A DNA stretch of 64,000 nt from Betaproteobacteria bacterium Ga0077526 (GTDB lineage: Bacteria; Pseudomonadota; Gammaproteobacteria; Burkholderiales; Ga0077523): positions 47,228 through 111,227 of the forward strand of contig LNDV01000019.1 of NCBI GenBank assembly GCA_001464765.1. Direction: 5' to 3'. The translations under genes and the position numbers were made by a program. The number at the start of each line of letters is the position of its first letter. Position 1 is the first letter of the stretch. This document shows, piece by piece, positions 36,786-47,678 of the stretch. The notes beneath the pieces were generated by a model. It did no database searches and was not told the origin of the DNA. It saw only the letters and a list, made by a program, of their open reading frames with translations.

Positions 36786-37586
36786 TCAAATCGCCAGCGC
36801 TTCCTTGGTGAGATCCCACGCCTGCGACAACTTCGCTCCACGCGTGTGGTACGACCCCTTCACTCTGCGAACGCGATCTTCGATTCTCGCCTTGACGTCA
36901 CCCGATGCCTGATTCAACTGGGCCTTGAGGGATTCCGCCTTGGCGTCGGCTTCGAGCTTAAGAGCATCGACGCGCGACCGGGCACGCTGCATGGCGCTGT
37001 CCAAACCGGCCTTCGCCGCATCGATCTTGCCCTGCAATCGCGTCCGCGCTTCGCCGCCGGCGTTCGACGCTTCGGCTTCGAGTTCATGGAGTTCCGTCTT
37101 GAACGCCGCGATGTCCTGATCGAGTTGGGACTCCACCACTTCGGCGCGGCCCCGACGGAACACTCGGCCGCCTGCGGCTTCGATCGCGGTGTCCACCGGA
37201 ATGACCCACTCCTCTTCGATCTCCGCCACCAGCGCCACCTTGCCGGGCTGGAGATGGCGCTCCGTGTCTTCGATGAAGTCCACGCCCACGCCGGACACCC
37301 AAACGTCGCGGGCCGCGCCCGCAATCGTGCCGGCCATGGCGCCTACCGCGACGCCCACCGGCCCGACGAACAGGCCGATCAGACTGCCGACCGCGAGACC
37401 CGTGGCGGTGCCCATCGCACCGGTATCCATCGTCTTCCGGACGCTCACCAGGCCGTCAATGTCCTTCGCCACCACACCCGAGGCGTAGAGCGTGATGTCA
37501 CCTTTGCCGTGCAACGTGCGCAGGGCCTGAAGGCCGGCATTGGCGCCGGCCTCCGTGTCGAATACCGCCACCAGCATCTTGTTCAT
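36786..37586 (-). CDS. DUF1269 domain protein with coiled-coil tail
   Basis: This 266-residue protein starts at the ATG at 37586; further in-frame sequence upstream lies over the next gene and looks non-native. MLVAVFDTEAGANAGLQALRTL opens a DUF1269-like alpha/beta region (1-60), followed by a glycine-rich hydrophobic segment (GLAVGSLIGLFVGPVGVAVGAMAGTIAGA, about 78-106) that could cross or associate with the membrane. Residues about 155-255 form an Ala/Glu/Arg-rich coiled coil. The function is unknown; such proteins occur next to stress and envelope genes. It begins 50 bases after the PRC-barrel gene on the same strand. Confidence 0.8.
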   Translation of the reverse strand: MNKMLVAVFDTEAGANAGLQALRTLHGKGDITLYASGVVAKDIDGLVSVRKTMDTGAMGTATGLAVGSLIGLFVGPVGVAVGAMAGTIAGAARDVWVSGVGVDFIEDTERHLQPGKVALVAEIEEEWVIPVDTAIEAAGGRVFRRGRAEVVESQLDQDIAAFKTELHELEAEASNAGGEARTRLQGKIDAAKAGLDSAMQRARSRVDALKLEADAKAESLKAQLNQASGDVKARIEDRVRRVKGSYHTRGAKLSQAWDLTKEALAI

Positions 37587-37636
37587 GAAACGACTGCTCC
37601 GTTCGTGGAAGGGTCTGCTGCGATCACGCCGTGGTC

Positions 37637-38323
37637 TCAGCCCGTCGCGGTGTCGATCGACTTGCGCAGACGGGCCGTAGCCGTGCTGACACCGGTCTCG
37701 AACTCCTTCCAGCGCGCGGCGGTGGCTTTCTTCATTTCGGTCAGCTTGGTCTCGGCGGACTTCAGGTCGCCGCGCAGAGCCGCAAGCTGGAGATCCATCT
37801 TCGCCTTGGCTTCGGTGGTGGCCGCACCGGCGCGCTTCTCGAGGTCGACGACCTTCGCCTTGCCCATCGCGATGTCCTTGTCGGCCGCCGCGACAAACTG
37901 GTCGCGCCGCGCCGTGTCGGTCGCGTAGGTGAACTGCGGCATCGCCTTGACCGAGTCCTTCGTCACACCGGCCATCACCAGCTTGCCGCCCTGTTCCTGG
38001 ATCTGCGTGACCGGTATCGCCACGTCGTGGCGACCGATGCCAACGAATCCGCCGGCACCGACGATCACGTACGACACGCTCTTGTCGGGCGAGATGATGA
38101 GGTCCTCGACCTTGCCGACCTTCTGCCCGGCATCGTTGTAGACGGTCTTGCCGAGCAGCGTCTTCTTGACGCTCCAGCCCAGTGCGAGCTGAGTGGATTC
38201 CGTGATGGTCACACCGGTGGTGGTCGTGCCGCCGGCGACTTGTGCCGATGCGGAGCCTGCAATGCCGAGCGCGCCGAACAGGATCAGCGTGGCAAGCGTG
38301 GAGCGGGAGAGCGTGTTGTTCAT
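37637..38323 (-). CDS. Exported PRC-barrel domain protein with coiled-coil tail
   Basis: This 228-residue protein starts at the ATG at 38323 and has a signal peptide (ATLILFGALGIAGSASAQ). A PRC-barrel domain follows (about 45-115): LLGKTVYNDAGQKVGKVEDLIISPDKSVSYVIVGAGGFVGIGRHDVAIPV. The remaining 100 residues are helical and rich in Ala, Lys and Glu, like the tail of the neighbouring DUF1269 protein. Such periplasmic PRC-barrel proteins are linked to envelope stress in other bacteria, but no specific role is known. It probably shares a transcript with the DUF1269 gene 50 bases downstream. Confidence 0.8.
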   Translation of the reverse strand: MNNTLSRSTLATLILFGALGIAGSASAQVAGGTTTTGVTITESTQLALGWSVKKTLLGKTVYNDAGQKVGKVEDLIISPDKSVSYVIVGAGGFVGIGRHDVAIPVTQIQEQGGKLVMAGVTKDSVKAMPQFTYATDTARRDQFVAAADKDIAMGKAKVVDLEKRAGAATTEAKAKMDLQLAALRGDLKSAETKLTEMKKATAARWKEFETGVSTATARLRKSIDTATG

Positions 38324-38446
38324 GCGGGAGATCCTCGTGTGTGACTGCCATCCGGCGATCGGTGGCAGGAATCCTTCAGCCGCATTTATAGCGGCGCGAC
38401 ACGCGTGCGTCTGTTCGACATCGCACACCGGTGCGCGCAGATGGCA

Positions 38447-39322
38447 TCACGGCGCGAACTCGTAGTGCGTCGAAGTGACGGTGCCCTTGAAGTACGCCTC
38501 GCGCCGCCCGGACGGCAACCACGCGGCTTCCCCGGCCATCGGCACCATCATCCTGTCGCGCAGCTGATAGTCGGACCAGCTGCCTTCCCAGGGCATCATC
38601 ACAGTGTCGTTGCCGACGGCGCCGCCCCGCTCCTCGGCTCGCACCGAGGTGATGAGTCCCGCGTCGTTGAACCGGAAGAGCAACGTCAGTGTGATCGGCC
38701 CGTCCACGATGGTCGCCTTCGCGGAGGCTCCATCGACAGCCTCCCATCGCACGCCCTGGCTCGGCAGCAGCGCCGTCGGATACCAGGCCGCCTCGGCGAA
38801 GTAGCGGATGAGCTCACCGCGCGCAATCTCGCCGGTGCCGCGGAAATCGGCCACGGCGAAAAGCCCGAGAACGGCCGCATGCAGCAGGCCCTGCCCGGCG
38901 ATGTAGCTGTCCACCACTCGCACCGGCACGCCCGCGAACGCAGGCATCTGCGCATCCCAGATAAAGCCGGGGCGCCGCGTGACGACGCGCTGGCGCGACG
39001 TGAACGGCTTCCAGTCGCTGCCGCCGAACTTCATGTTGAAGGTGCCGGACACATCGAGCGTGACCGCGGTGATCATGGGCTGGCCTTCGCTCAGCACCGC
39101 GCGGAAGTAGCGCTGCACCGGGTCGGGCAGACCGTGCAACTCGCGTGAATCGAATCGCGTGGGATAGGGCACTGCCGCGCTCCCGTCGGTCCGCCCCGCT
39201 TCGAGTCTTTCGGTCAGCGCCTGGATCGTCTCGGACCAGCGCCGGTCTCCGTGAACGTAAAGGCCTGCCGCGGCGACCGCGCCCGCACCCACGATCAGAA
39301 GCAACCACATCAGTCGTCTCAT
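38447..39322 (-). CDS. DUF6544-like membrane-anchored protein
   Basis: This 291-residue protein has an N-terminal membrane anchor (LMWLLLIVGAGAVAAAGLYV) and a soluble body resembling DUF6544. It contains LPDPVQRYFRAVL, then SDWKPFTSRQRVVTRRPGFIWDAQM, PVRVVDSYIAGQG, IRYFAEAAWYPTALLPSQGVRW and a final DYQLRDRMMVPMAGEAAWL segment. This set of W, F, P and D positions matches the family from memory. The function is unknown. It starts 37 bases after the L,D-transpeptidase stop and may belong to the same run. No catalytic motif is evident. Confidence 0.75.
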   Translation of the reverse strand: MRRLMWLLLIVGAGAVAAAGLYVHGDRRWSETIQALTERLEAGRTDGSAAVPYPTRFDSRELHGLPDPVQRYFRAVLSEGQPMITAVTLDVSGTFNMKFGGSDWKPFTSRQRVVTRRPGFIWDAQMPAFAGVPVRVVDSYIAGQGLLHAAVLGLFAVADFRGTGEIARGELIRYFAEAAWYPTALLPSQGVRWEAVDGASAKATIVDGPITLTLLFRFNDAGLITSVRAEERGGAVGNDTVMMPWEGSWSDYQLRDRMMVPMAGEAAWLPSGRREAYFKGTVTSTHYEFAP

Positions 39323-39359
39323 CCACTTTCCCCAATAGGCATAGGTTGTTCGGGCAGGG

Positions 39360-40187
39360 TCACGGCGTGACCCGCTTGCCGGGAAGAGGCGACCACCGCG
39401 GCCGCCCGGGCGTCTGTGAATCGATGATCACCAGGTTGCGACCGGGCCAGGGGATCGTCCGGCGATCGCGCTTCAGCACCCACAGCCGCTGGCCGCTCGC
39501 CTCGGCCGCCTCGTAGTCCGCATCGAGAATGCCGTGGCCATCCAGGAACACATTGAGGGAGGCGGGAATGCGGATGCAGCCTTCGGAGGCCACGCGCCCG
39601 AGCCGCGGCTCGAGCAGACGCGGATCGGTGGCGTGCATCTGCAGCCGCATCTTGCTGGTACCGCCTTCTCCCCAGCCGCGCTCGGCCACCTGCCAGCCGA
39701 AATCGAACACCCGCGTGCCCCGCACGCCGTAGCCGCGGATATGGTTCTTGTTGTACGTCCCGAGGGACCGGAAGTCGGGGTTGTCCAGCGAATGGGCGAA
39801 GACGCCGAGGGGCGTGAGGAAATGCTCGAACTTGCCGATCTTGCCGGTGGACACGGCCGTGGCACCCAGCCAATGCCACGTGCCCGCCGGCATTCGCACG
39901 ATGACCATCGCCGCCTGCACGTGCTCGCCGCGATCCACGAGCACATGGCTCTGCGCGCCGGGCGTGTCGCGGCCGGCTTCCGTCAGCGCCTTCTGCAACT
40001 GCAGGATGTACCACTGCTGATTGGCCGGCGGCACCTCGAGCCGATGGTCCACCTCGGCCTCGAATCTCTGGCGCCACACGGCGGGCGTTTCCGGGATGGC
40101 TTCTGGCAGCGCGAGGGCAAGCACGGCATGCGACACCAGCATGCCCGCGGCCCATGCGAAGCCGTTTGCGAGCGTCGACCGTCTCAT
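39360..40187 (-). CDS. Periplasmic L,D-transpeptidase (YkuD family)
   Basis: This 275-residue exported protein starts at the ATG at 40187 with GGGGAGGGG upstream; the longer in-frame upstream sequence belongs to the P-type ATPase gene. It has an N-terminal signal-like segment and a YkuD domain with HATDPRLLEPRLGRVASEGCIRI, where His and Cys204 are the conserved catalytic pair. The family forms 3-3 cross-links in peptidoglycan or attaches proteins to it. The ATG overlaps the TGA of the upstream cation ATPase gene (ATGA), so it is translationally coupled. A link between cation transport and wall remodelling is inferred. Confidence 0.85.
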   Translation of the reverse strand: MRRSTLANGFAWAAGMLVSHAVLALALPEAIPETPAVWRQRFEAEVDHRLEVPPANQQWYILQLQKALTEAGRDTPGAQSHVLVDRGEHVQAAMVIVRMPAGTWHWLGATAVSTGKIGKFEHFLTPLGVFAHSLDNPDFRSLGTYNKNHIRGYGVRGTRVFDFGWQVAERGWGEGGTSKMRLQMHATDPRLLEPRLGRVASEGCIRIPASLNVFLDGHGILDADYEAAEASGQRLWVLKRDRRTIPWPGRNLVIIDSQTPGRPRWSPLPGKRVTP

Positions 40188-42997
40188 CCCCTCCCCCATG
40201 CGCGCACGGCCCACTTCCGCAACTCGCTGGCCCACAGCACGCCGCTCGCCATGACAACGCAGGTCAGCCACTGCCCGGGCGACAGCGGCGTGGTCCCGAA
40301 CGCCCGATTGAGGAATCCGATGTGAATGACCGCCACCTGCAACGCGGCGGAGAGGCCCACCATGCCCCACAGCCACCGGTTCGCGAACAGGCCGTGCCAC
40401 GCGCTGCCCGTCTCGGACCGGGCGCTGAAGCAGTTGAAGAGCTGGGCCAGAACGAGCACCGTGAAGCCGGCGGTGCGGGCGAGTGTCAGATCGCCCGTGC
40501 CCTCGATGAGGCCGCCGGGCAGGAACATGTCGAGGGTCAGCAGAGTCACCACGGCCATCACGATGCCGGTGGCGGCAATGCCCGCCCACATGGCCTTGTC
40601 GATCATCCTTTCGCCGCGGTGCCGGGGTGGATGTGCCATGGCGTCGCCGGCCGCCGGATCGACACCCATGGCAAGCGCCGGCCCGGCATCCGTGATGAGA
40701 TTGATCCAGAGGATCTGCGTGGCCAGAAGCGGCAGAACCAGTTCGCCGCCCGCGTTGCCCGCCTTCAGGCCGATCACCCCGGCGCCCACTACGCCGAGGA
40801 ACACGGTAAGGACCTCGCCGAGATTGGATGACAGCAGGTAGCGCAGAAACTTGCGGATGTTGTCGAGCACGCCGCGTCCTTCGCGCACCGCCTCGACGAT
40901 CGTGGCGAAGTTGTCGTCGGCGAGGATCATCCGCGCGGCTTCCTTCGTGACCTCGGTGCCGGTGATGCCCATCGCGACGCCGATGTCCGCCGACTTGAGT
41001 GCCGGGGCGTCGTTGACGCCGTCGCCCGTCATCGCCACCACTTCGCCCGCCGCCTGCAGCGCGCTCACGATGCGCAGCTTGTGTCGCGGGGCCACGCGGG
41101 CGAAGACGGCAGTGGTCCGAATCGCGGCGGCGAACGCGGTGTCGTCGAGGGCGTCGATCTCGACCCCCGTGAGGGCTGGCGCGACCGCCCCTGCCGTGAC
41201 GATGCCGAGGTCCGTGGCGATGCGCAGCGCGGTGCGCGGATGATCGCCCGTGATCATGATCACGCGGATGCCGGCGTTCCTCGCCTCGAGGATCGCCCCG
41301 GCCACCTCCTCCCGCGGCGGATCGATGATTCCGACGGTGCCGAGGTAGATCAGGTCGCGCTCGAGTCCCGTCGGTGCATCCGCACTCTCGTCCGGCGTCA
41401 GCGGTCTGAAGGCCACGGCCAGCGTGCGCAACGCGTCGCCGGCGAGACTGTCCACCTCGGCGAGGATGCGCTGCCGCCCCGCAGCGTCGAGCGCGACGTC
41501 CGCGGTGCCGACGCGCACCCGGTTGCATCGCTCCAGGAGCACGCCCGGCGCGCCCTTGGTGATGACGACCGGCGCATCGTCGCGATGGTGATCGGTCTCG
41601 ATGGTCGACATCATCTTGCGGTCGGACGTGAACGGGATCTCGCCGATGCGGGTGAAGCGCGCCTCGCGGAGCGCCGTCGCACCGAGCTTGCGTTCGGCCA
41701 CGAGAAACGCAGCCTCGGTCGGATCGCCCTGGATCTCCCACTCACCGCCGGCGGCCTGGGACAGTCGGGCGTTGCCCGCGAGGCTGCCGCCGGTCAGGAC
41801 CGCCTGCACCTCGGCGTGCGGCGCGCCGGGCGTCAGCGGCACGCCCGCTTGCGCCACGTGTCCGACGGGCGCATAGCCGACACCCGTGACCTCGCTGGTG
41901 CCGGATGCGGTGACGATCCGGACGATCGTCATCTCGGCGCGCGTGAGCGTGCCCGTCTTGTCGGTCGCGATGACGGACGCAGACCCGAGCGTCTCCACGG
42001 AGGCCAGCTTCTTCACGATGGCGCGGCGGCGCGCCATCCGCTGCACGCCGAGCGCGAGCACCACCGACATGATTGCCGGCAGGCCCTCGGGCACGGCCGC
42101 CACGGCGAGCGACACGCCCAGGAGCAGAACGCGAACGACATCGGGGAGTGCACGCACGTGGTCCGTGACGAGGATCGTCGCGACCACGATCACCGCGATG
42201 GCGACGGCGGCCAGGCCGAGCGCGCGCCCGGTCCGGCCCACCTCCACCTGCAGCGGCGTCGGACGGTCCACCGTCGCATCGAGCATGGTGGCGATGGCGC
42301 CCACTTCGGATTGCATTCCGGTCGCGGTGACGACCGCGCGTGCGTTGCCCTGCGCGACGGTCGTGCCCTTGAACACCATGTTGAGGCGGTCGCCGAGCGC
42401 CGCCGGTGCGGCGAGCAAGGCGGCATCCTTGAGGACTGGTTCGCTCTCGCCGGTCAGCGAGGCTTCGAGCACGCGCAGCGCCGAGGCCTCGAGGAGGCGC
42501 GCGTCGGCCCCCACCGCATCGCCCTCGGCCAGCAGCATCAAGTCGCCGAGCACCAGCTCCGCGCTCGGAATGCGCTGCAGCTGCCCGTCTCGCATGACGG
42601 CAGTCGTGGCCTGCGTCATCCGCGCCAGCGCCGCGACGGCGCCCCGCGCCTTCGCTTCCTGCACCCACCCCAGCAGCGCGTTGAGTGCCACGACGATCGT
42701 GATCACGATGGCATCGGCGGGCCACCCCGATCGCCCTTCGACCCACCAGGCCGCCACCGCCACAGCGGCAGCGACGAGCAGCAGGTACACCAGCGGATCC
42801 TGCAACTGAACGAGGATGCGGCGCCAAGCCGACGGCACGGGTGCGGCGCGCAGTTCGTTGGGACCGTCCCGCGCGAGCCGGAGGCCCGCCTCCTGGGCCG
42901 TGAGACCCAGCATCGCATCCGTGCCGAACGCGGCAGCGACGGCATCCGCCTCTACCACGGACGGATCCGCCACAGGGCCTTCCGCCGCGGACGCCAT
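40184..42997 (-). CDS. P2A-type cation-transporting P-ATPase (calcium-type)
   Basis: This 937-residue ATPase has all P-type features: TGESEPV in the actuator domain, DKTGTLT as the phosphorylation site (preceded by [12 protein letters not shown]), TGDGVNDAPALKSAD, and about ten membrane segments. TM4 carries the V-P-E-G-L-P-A motif of P2-type Ca2+/cation pumps. I chose the ATG at 42997; a GTG at 43009 gives four extra residues. The gene follows cbpA by 142 bases and overlaps the L,D-transpeptidase by four bases. Likely Ca2+ or another divalent cation; the ion is not certain from sequence. Confidence 0.9.
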   Translation of the reverse strand: MASAAEGPVADPSVVEADAVAAAFGTDAMLGLTAQEAGLRLARDGPNELRAAPVPSAWRRILVQLQDPLVYLLLVAAAVAVAAWWVEGRSGWPADAIVITIVVALNALLGWVQEAKARGAVAALARMTQATTAVMRDGQLQRIPSAELVLGDLMLLAEGDAVGADARLLEASALRVLEASLTGESEPVLKDAALLAAPAALGDRLNMVFKGTTVAQGNARAVVTATGMQSEVGAIATMLDATVDRPTPLQVEVGRTGRALGLAAVAIAVIVVATILVTDHVRALPDVVRVLLLGVSLAVAAVPEGLPAIMSVVLALGVQRMARRRAIVKKLASVETLGSASVIATDKTGTLTRAEMTIVRIVTASGTSEVTGVGYAPVGHVAQAGVPLTPGAPHAEVQAVLTGGSLAGNARLSQAAGGEWEIQGDPTEAAFLVAERKLGATALREARFTRIGEIPFTSDRKMMSTIETDHHRDDAPVVITKGAPGVLLERCNRVRVGTADVALDAAGRQRILAEVDSLAGDALRTLAVAFRPLTPDESADAPTGLERDLIYLGTVGIIDPPREEVAGAILEARNAGIRVIMITGDHPRTALRIATDLGIVTAGAVAPALTGVEIDALDDTAFAAAIRTTAVFARVAPRHKLRIVSALQAAGEVVAMTGDGVNDAPALKSADIGVAMGITGTEVTKEAARMILADDNFATIVEAVREGRGVLDNIRKFLRYLLSSNLGEVLTVFLGVVGAGVIGLKAGNAGGELVLPLLATQILWINLITDAGPALAMGVDPAAGDAMAHPPRHRGERMIDKAMWAGIAATGIVMAVVTLLTLDMFLPGGLIEGTGDLTLARTAGFTVLVLAQLFNCFSARSETGSAWHGLFANRWLWGMVGLSAALQVAVIHIGFLNRAFGTTPLSPGQWLTCVVMASGVLWASELRKWAVRAWGRG

Positions 42998-43139
42998 GCC
43001 TCGCTTCACGGGCACATCGGGTCGCGCGCGCGATCCGTCATCGGCAGGCCGATGGAGTGACGGGGTCGCGGGATGCGTCGCCGCATCCACCGGGTGTCGA
43101 TGCCCGCGGGCCCGGAAGCCCGAGGCTCGACCCTGGGCG

Positions 43140-44111
43140 TCAGACCTCCAGAGCTTCACGGGGGTTGTACGCCGGAAAGGCGCGTGCAAGCGAGTGATAG
43201 GCTTCCCGGTGAGGCTCGGTATCGGATGCAGGCAGCGCGATCGACAGCACGGCATACAGATCGCCCGGATGACTGCCGGGCAGCCCGAGTCCCTTGAGCC
43301 GGAGCTTGCGTCCCTGCGCCGAGTTGGCCGGCACCTTGAGCTGCACGGTGCCGCCCAGCGTGGGCGCCGTGACCGTCGCCCCGAGCGCGGCTTCCCAGGG
43401 CGAGACGGGAAGATCGAGGTAGAGGTCGCTGCCGTCCGGGCGAAACACCGGATGCGGGAGATACCGGATCTCCAGATACAGGTCCCCGGCCGGCCCGTCG
43501 CCGTGGCCGGGCCCGCCCTGCCCTGCGAGCCGCAGCTTCTGCCCTTCGCGAACGCCCTTCGGGATGCCGACTTCGAGCTGACGTTCGTGGAACACGACGC
43601 GCCCCGCGTCGTCGACAGCGGGCACGCGTAGCGCAACGACACGCCGCGCGCCCCGATAGGCATCCGCCAGATCGATGAGTGCCTGGGCGTGAAGATCTGT
43701 CCCTGCCATGGTCCGATTGCCGTCATTGCGGTGGCGCGTGCCAGCCGCACCGTCGCGTCGGAACAGGGACTCGAAGAGATCATCGAGGTCGACGTCTCCG
43801 GACTGCGGATGTCCGCTCGCGCCTTCGGGACCCCGCCCCCCGCGGCCGAACCCGCCCGGTCGCGCGTGCTGGCGGTCGAAGGACTGTCCCGCTGCGTGCC
43901 GCCGCGCGAGTTCGTCGTAGGCTGTGCGGCGTTCGGTGTCCTTCAGCGCGGCATAGGCCTCGGCCACGTCCTTGAAGCGCGCCTCGGCGTCGGCCTCCTT
44001 GCTCACGTCGGGATGGAACTTGCGCGCCAGCTTGCGGTAGGCGTGCTTGATCTCGGCAGGCGTTGCCGTCTTTCCGACACCGAGAGTGGCGTAGTGGTCC
44101 TTGAAGTCCAT
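43140..44111 (-). CDS. cbpA: DnaJ/CbpA-type co-chaperone (curved-DNA-binding protein-like)
   Basis: This 323-residue type II J-protein has an N-terminal J domain (MDFKDHYATLGVGKTATPAE, HPD motif in RKFHPDVSK) to about residue 70, a Gly/Arg-rich linker (GGFGRGGRGPEG), then two beta-sandwich substrate-binding domains (VPAVDDAGRVVFHERQLEVG; DLYLEIRYLPHPVFRPDGSDLYLDLP) and no zinc-finger repeats. This is the CbpA plan. It stimulates the DnaK ATPase and delivers substrates. Unusually, it lies between an MgtA-type pump (64 bases) and a Ca-type pump (142 bases), suggesting a role in the same stress response. Confidence 0.92.
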   Translation of the reverse strand: MDFKDHYATLGVGKTATPAEIKHAYRKLARKFHPDVSKEADAEARFKDVAEAYAALKDTERRTAYDELARRHAAGQSFDRQHARPGGFGRGGRGPEGASGHPQSGDVDLDDLFESLFRRDGAAGTRHRNDGNRTMAGTDLHAQALIDLADAYRGARRVVALRVPAVDDAGRVVFHERQLEVGIPKGVREGQKLRLAGQGGPGHGDGPAGDLYLEIRYLPHPVFRPDGSDLYLDLPVSPWEAALGATVTAPTLGGTVQLKVPANSAQGRKLRLKGLGLPGSHPGDLYAVLSIALPASDTEPHREAYHSLARAFPAYNPREALEV

Positions 44112-44175
44112 GGTGAGCGTTCGTGTCCGCGCCGGTGGGAGAGAGTCGTCCGAAGTTGTCTGAGTCCGGCGCCGG

Positions 44176-46979
44176 CTACTGCCAGCCGAAGTGCCGGATG
44201 TAGAGGCGCTTCATCAGGGTGACGACGGTGCAGTAGCCGAGCAGGATCGCGACGAGCCAGACGTAGTAGGCGGGCGGCAGGGCCTGCAGCTTCAGATAGC
44301 CGGCCAGCGGTCCGGCGGGCAGCCACAGGCCCGCCAGTGCGATAGCGAGCGTCATCCCCATGAGGGGCGCCGACGCGCGGCTCTGCAGGAAGGGCAGCTT
44401 CGGTGTGCGCACCATGTGCACCACCAGTGTCTGCGTGAGCAGGCCCACCACGAACCAGCCGGACTGGAACAGCGTCTGCCGTGCCACGGAATTGGCATCG
44501 AACACCCACCACATCACCGCGAAGGTGACGATGTCGAAGAACGAACTGATGGGCCCGAAGAAGAGCATGAAGCGGCGGATGTCGGCCGGGTTCCACTTCA
44601 GCGGGGCGGCCACCATCTCGGCGTCGACGTTGTCGAACGGAATGCCGGTCTGGCCGATGTCGTAGAGCAGGTTCTGCACGAGCAGATGCAGCGGAAGCAT
44701 CGGCAGGAACGGCAGGAAGGCGCTCGCCACCAGCACGCTCAGCACATTGCCGAAGTTCGAGCTCGCCGTCATGCGGATGTACTTCAGCATGTTGCTGAAG
44801 GTGGTGCGCCCCTCCACGACACCGTCGTCCAGTACGAGCAGGCTCTTCTCCAGCAGGATGATGTCGGCGGCCTCCTTCGCGATGTCGACGGCACTGTCGA
44901 CCGAGATGCCGATGTCGGCCGCCCGCAGCGCCGGGGCGTCGTTGATGCCGTCCCCCATGAAGCCCACGACGTGGCCGTTGGCCCGGAGCGCGCGGACGAT
45001 CCGTTCCTTCTCGAGCGGTGCGAGCTTCGCGAAGATCCGATGCGTCTCGACCGCCACCTTCAGCTCGTCGTCGGTCAGGGCGCCGACCTGCGCGCCCAGC
45101 AGCACCGGACCATCCCCGAGGCCGACCTGACGGCACACCTGCACGGTGACCAGTTCGTTGTCGCCGGTGAGCACCTTCACGGCGATCCCATGCGCGGCGA
45201 GTTTGCCGAGGGCGGGGGCGGCGGACTCCTTGGGCGGGTCCAGAAACGCGATGTAGCCGATCAGCGTGAGGCCCGCTTCGTCGGCCACCGAGTACACGGT
45301 CTGGTCGGGCGGCAACATCTTCACGGCGACGGCGACCACCCGCAGCCCTTCGGCATTGAGCTTCGCGGTGACCGCCTGCGTACGGTCGCGCAGTGCCGGG
45401 TCCATCGGCATGACCGGCATGGCGCGCTCGCCGTCGAGACTGGCGTCTTCCGCCTCCTGCACGCGCACGTGGGTGCACGCGGCCAGCACCTCCTCCACCG
45501 CGCCCTTGCAGATGAGTTCGTGGTGCCGGTCCTGGCCGCCCTCCAGCGTCGCCACCACCACCGACATGCGCCGGCGCTGGAAATCGAAGGGGATTTCGTC
45601 GACCTTGCGGTAGGCGTCCTTCAGCTTCAGCTCGGCCGGCAATTCCACATGCTCCAGCACCGCGCGGTCGAGCAGGTTCTTGAGGCCGGTCTGATAAAAG
45701 CTGTTGAGGAAGGCAAAGTTGAGCACCTCGTCCGTGTCGTCGCCGTAAGCATCCACGTGGCGGGCCAGGGCGATCTTGTCCTGGGTCAACGTGCCGGTCT
45801 TGTCGGTGCACAGGACATCCATGGCGCCGAAGTTCTGGATGGCATCCAGCCGCTTCACCACGACCTTCTTCCGCGAGAGCAGCACGGCTCCCTTGGCAAG
45901 CGTGCTCGTGACGATCATCGGCAGCATCTCGGGCGTGAGCCCCACGGCCACCGACAGCGCGAACAGGAAGGCTTCGAGCCAGTCGCCCTTGGTGAAGCCG
46001 TTCACGAGAAGGACGATCGGCACCATCACAGCGGCGAACCGGATCAGCAGCCAGCTCACGCTGTTGACGCCCGCCTGGAATGCATTGGGCGCGGTCTCGC
46101 GCGTCGTGGCGTGTGCGGCCAGCGTGCCGAACCAGCTGCGCCCGCCGGTGGCGAGAACCACGGCCGTCGCCGTGCCGGACACGACGTTGGTGCCCATGAA
46201 GAGCAGATTGCGCTGGTCGAGGGCTGTTCCCTTCTGCACGCCCTCCGCGGTTGGCAACGCGGCCGCGAACTTCTCGACGGGCATCGATTCGCCGGTCATC
46301 GCGGCCTGCGCGACGAAGAGATCCTTCGCGGCCAGCACGCGGCAGTCCGCAGGAATCATGTCGCCCGAGGACAGCACGACGATGTCGCCGACGACCACGT
46401 CGTGCAGCGGAATGTCGTGAGGCACCTCGGGCACGGGCGGCGAGGCCGCCACCGCGGGTCGGCGGATCACGGTGGCGGTGTTGCTGACCATGGCCCGCAG
46501 GCTCTCCGCCGCGCGGTGGGACCGCCCCTCCTGGACGAAGCGGATGACGGTGCTGAGCGCCACCATGACGCCGATCACCACGGTGGCTTTGGCGTCTGCG
46601 CTCAGAAAGGAAAGCAGCGCCAGCGCAGTCAGCAGGAGGTTGAACGGATTGAGGTAGCAGCGCCACAGATGCAGCCACGCCGGCAGCGGCGGCTCGTGCT
46701 GGACGTCGTTCGGGCCGTCCCGCGCGAGTCGCCTCGCGGCCTCGGCGCTGTCCAGACCGTCGGCGCGTGACTGCAACCGGGCGAGCAGGGCGGCGGGTTC
46801 CTCCGCGGCCGCGACGAGCAGGTCCTGCCCGGGTGCCGGCGCGTCCGGTGCCGCAGAAGGAGGGACCGTCAGCCGGGTCGCGGCGACGGGCCGGCGTTCG
46901 AAGTGCCGCCGCGCCCGGCGACGGTGGAGAAAGGTGCTGAACCCCTGGGTGAGCACCTTGTGCATCGCAGCCTGGACGC

Positions 46980-46983
<4 letters not shown>
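44176..46983 (-). CDS. mgtA: Magnesium-translocating P-type ATPase (MgtA/MgtB family)
   Basis: This 935-residue P3B-type ATPase has the N-terminal [13 protein letters not shown] and ALLSFLS segments. Motifs: [10 protein letters not shown] in the actuator domain, [14 protein letters not shown] (phosphorylation site), [20 protein letters not shown], and a C-terminal set of membrane segments. The [20 protein letters not shown] block is typical of MgtA/MgtB. It imports Mg2+ across the inner membrane. Its start overlaps the ABC ATPase stop by four bases (ATGA), linking it to a MacB-like exporter. I saw no leader ORF or riboswitch immediately upstream because mgtA is internal to the operon. Confidence 0.93.
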
Positions 46984-47670
<687 letters not shown>

Positions 47671-47678
<8 letters not shown>
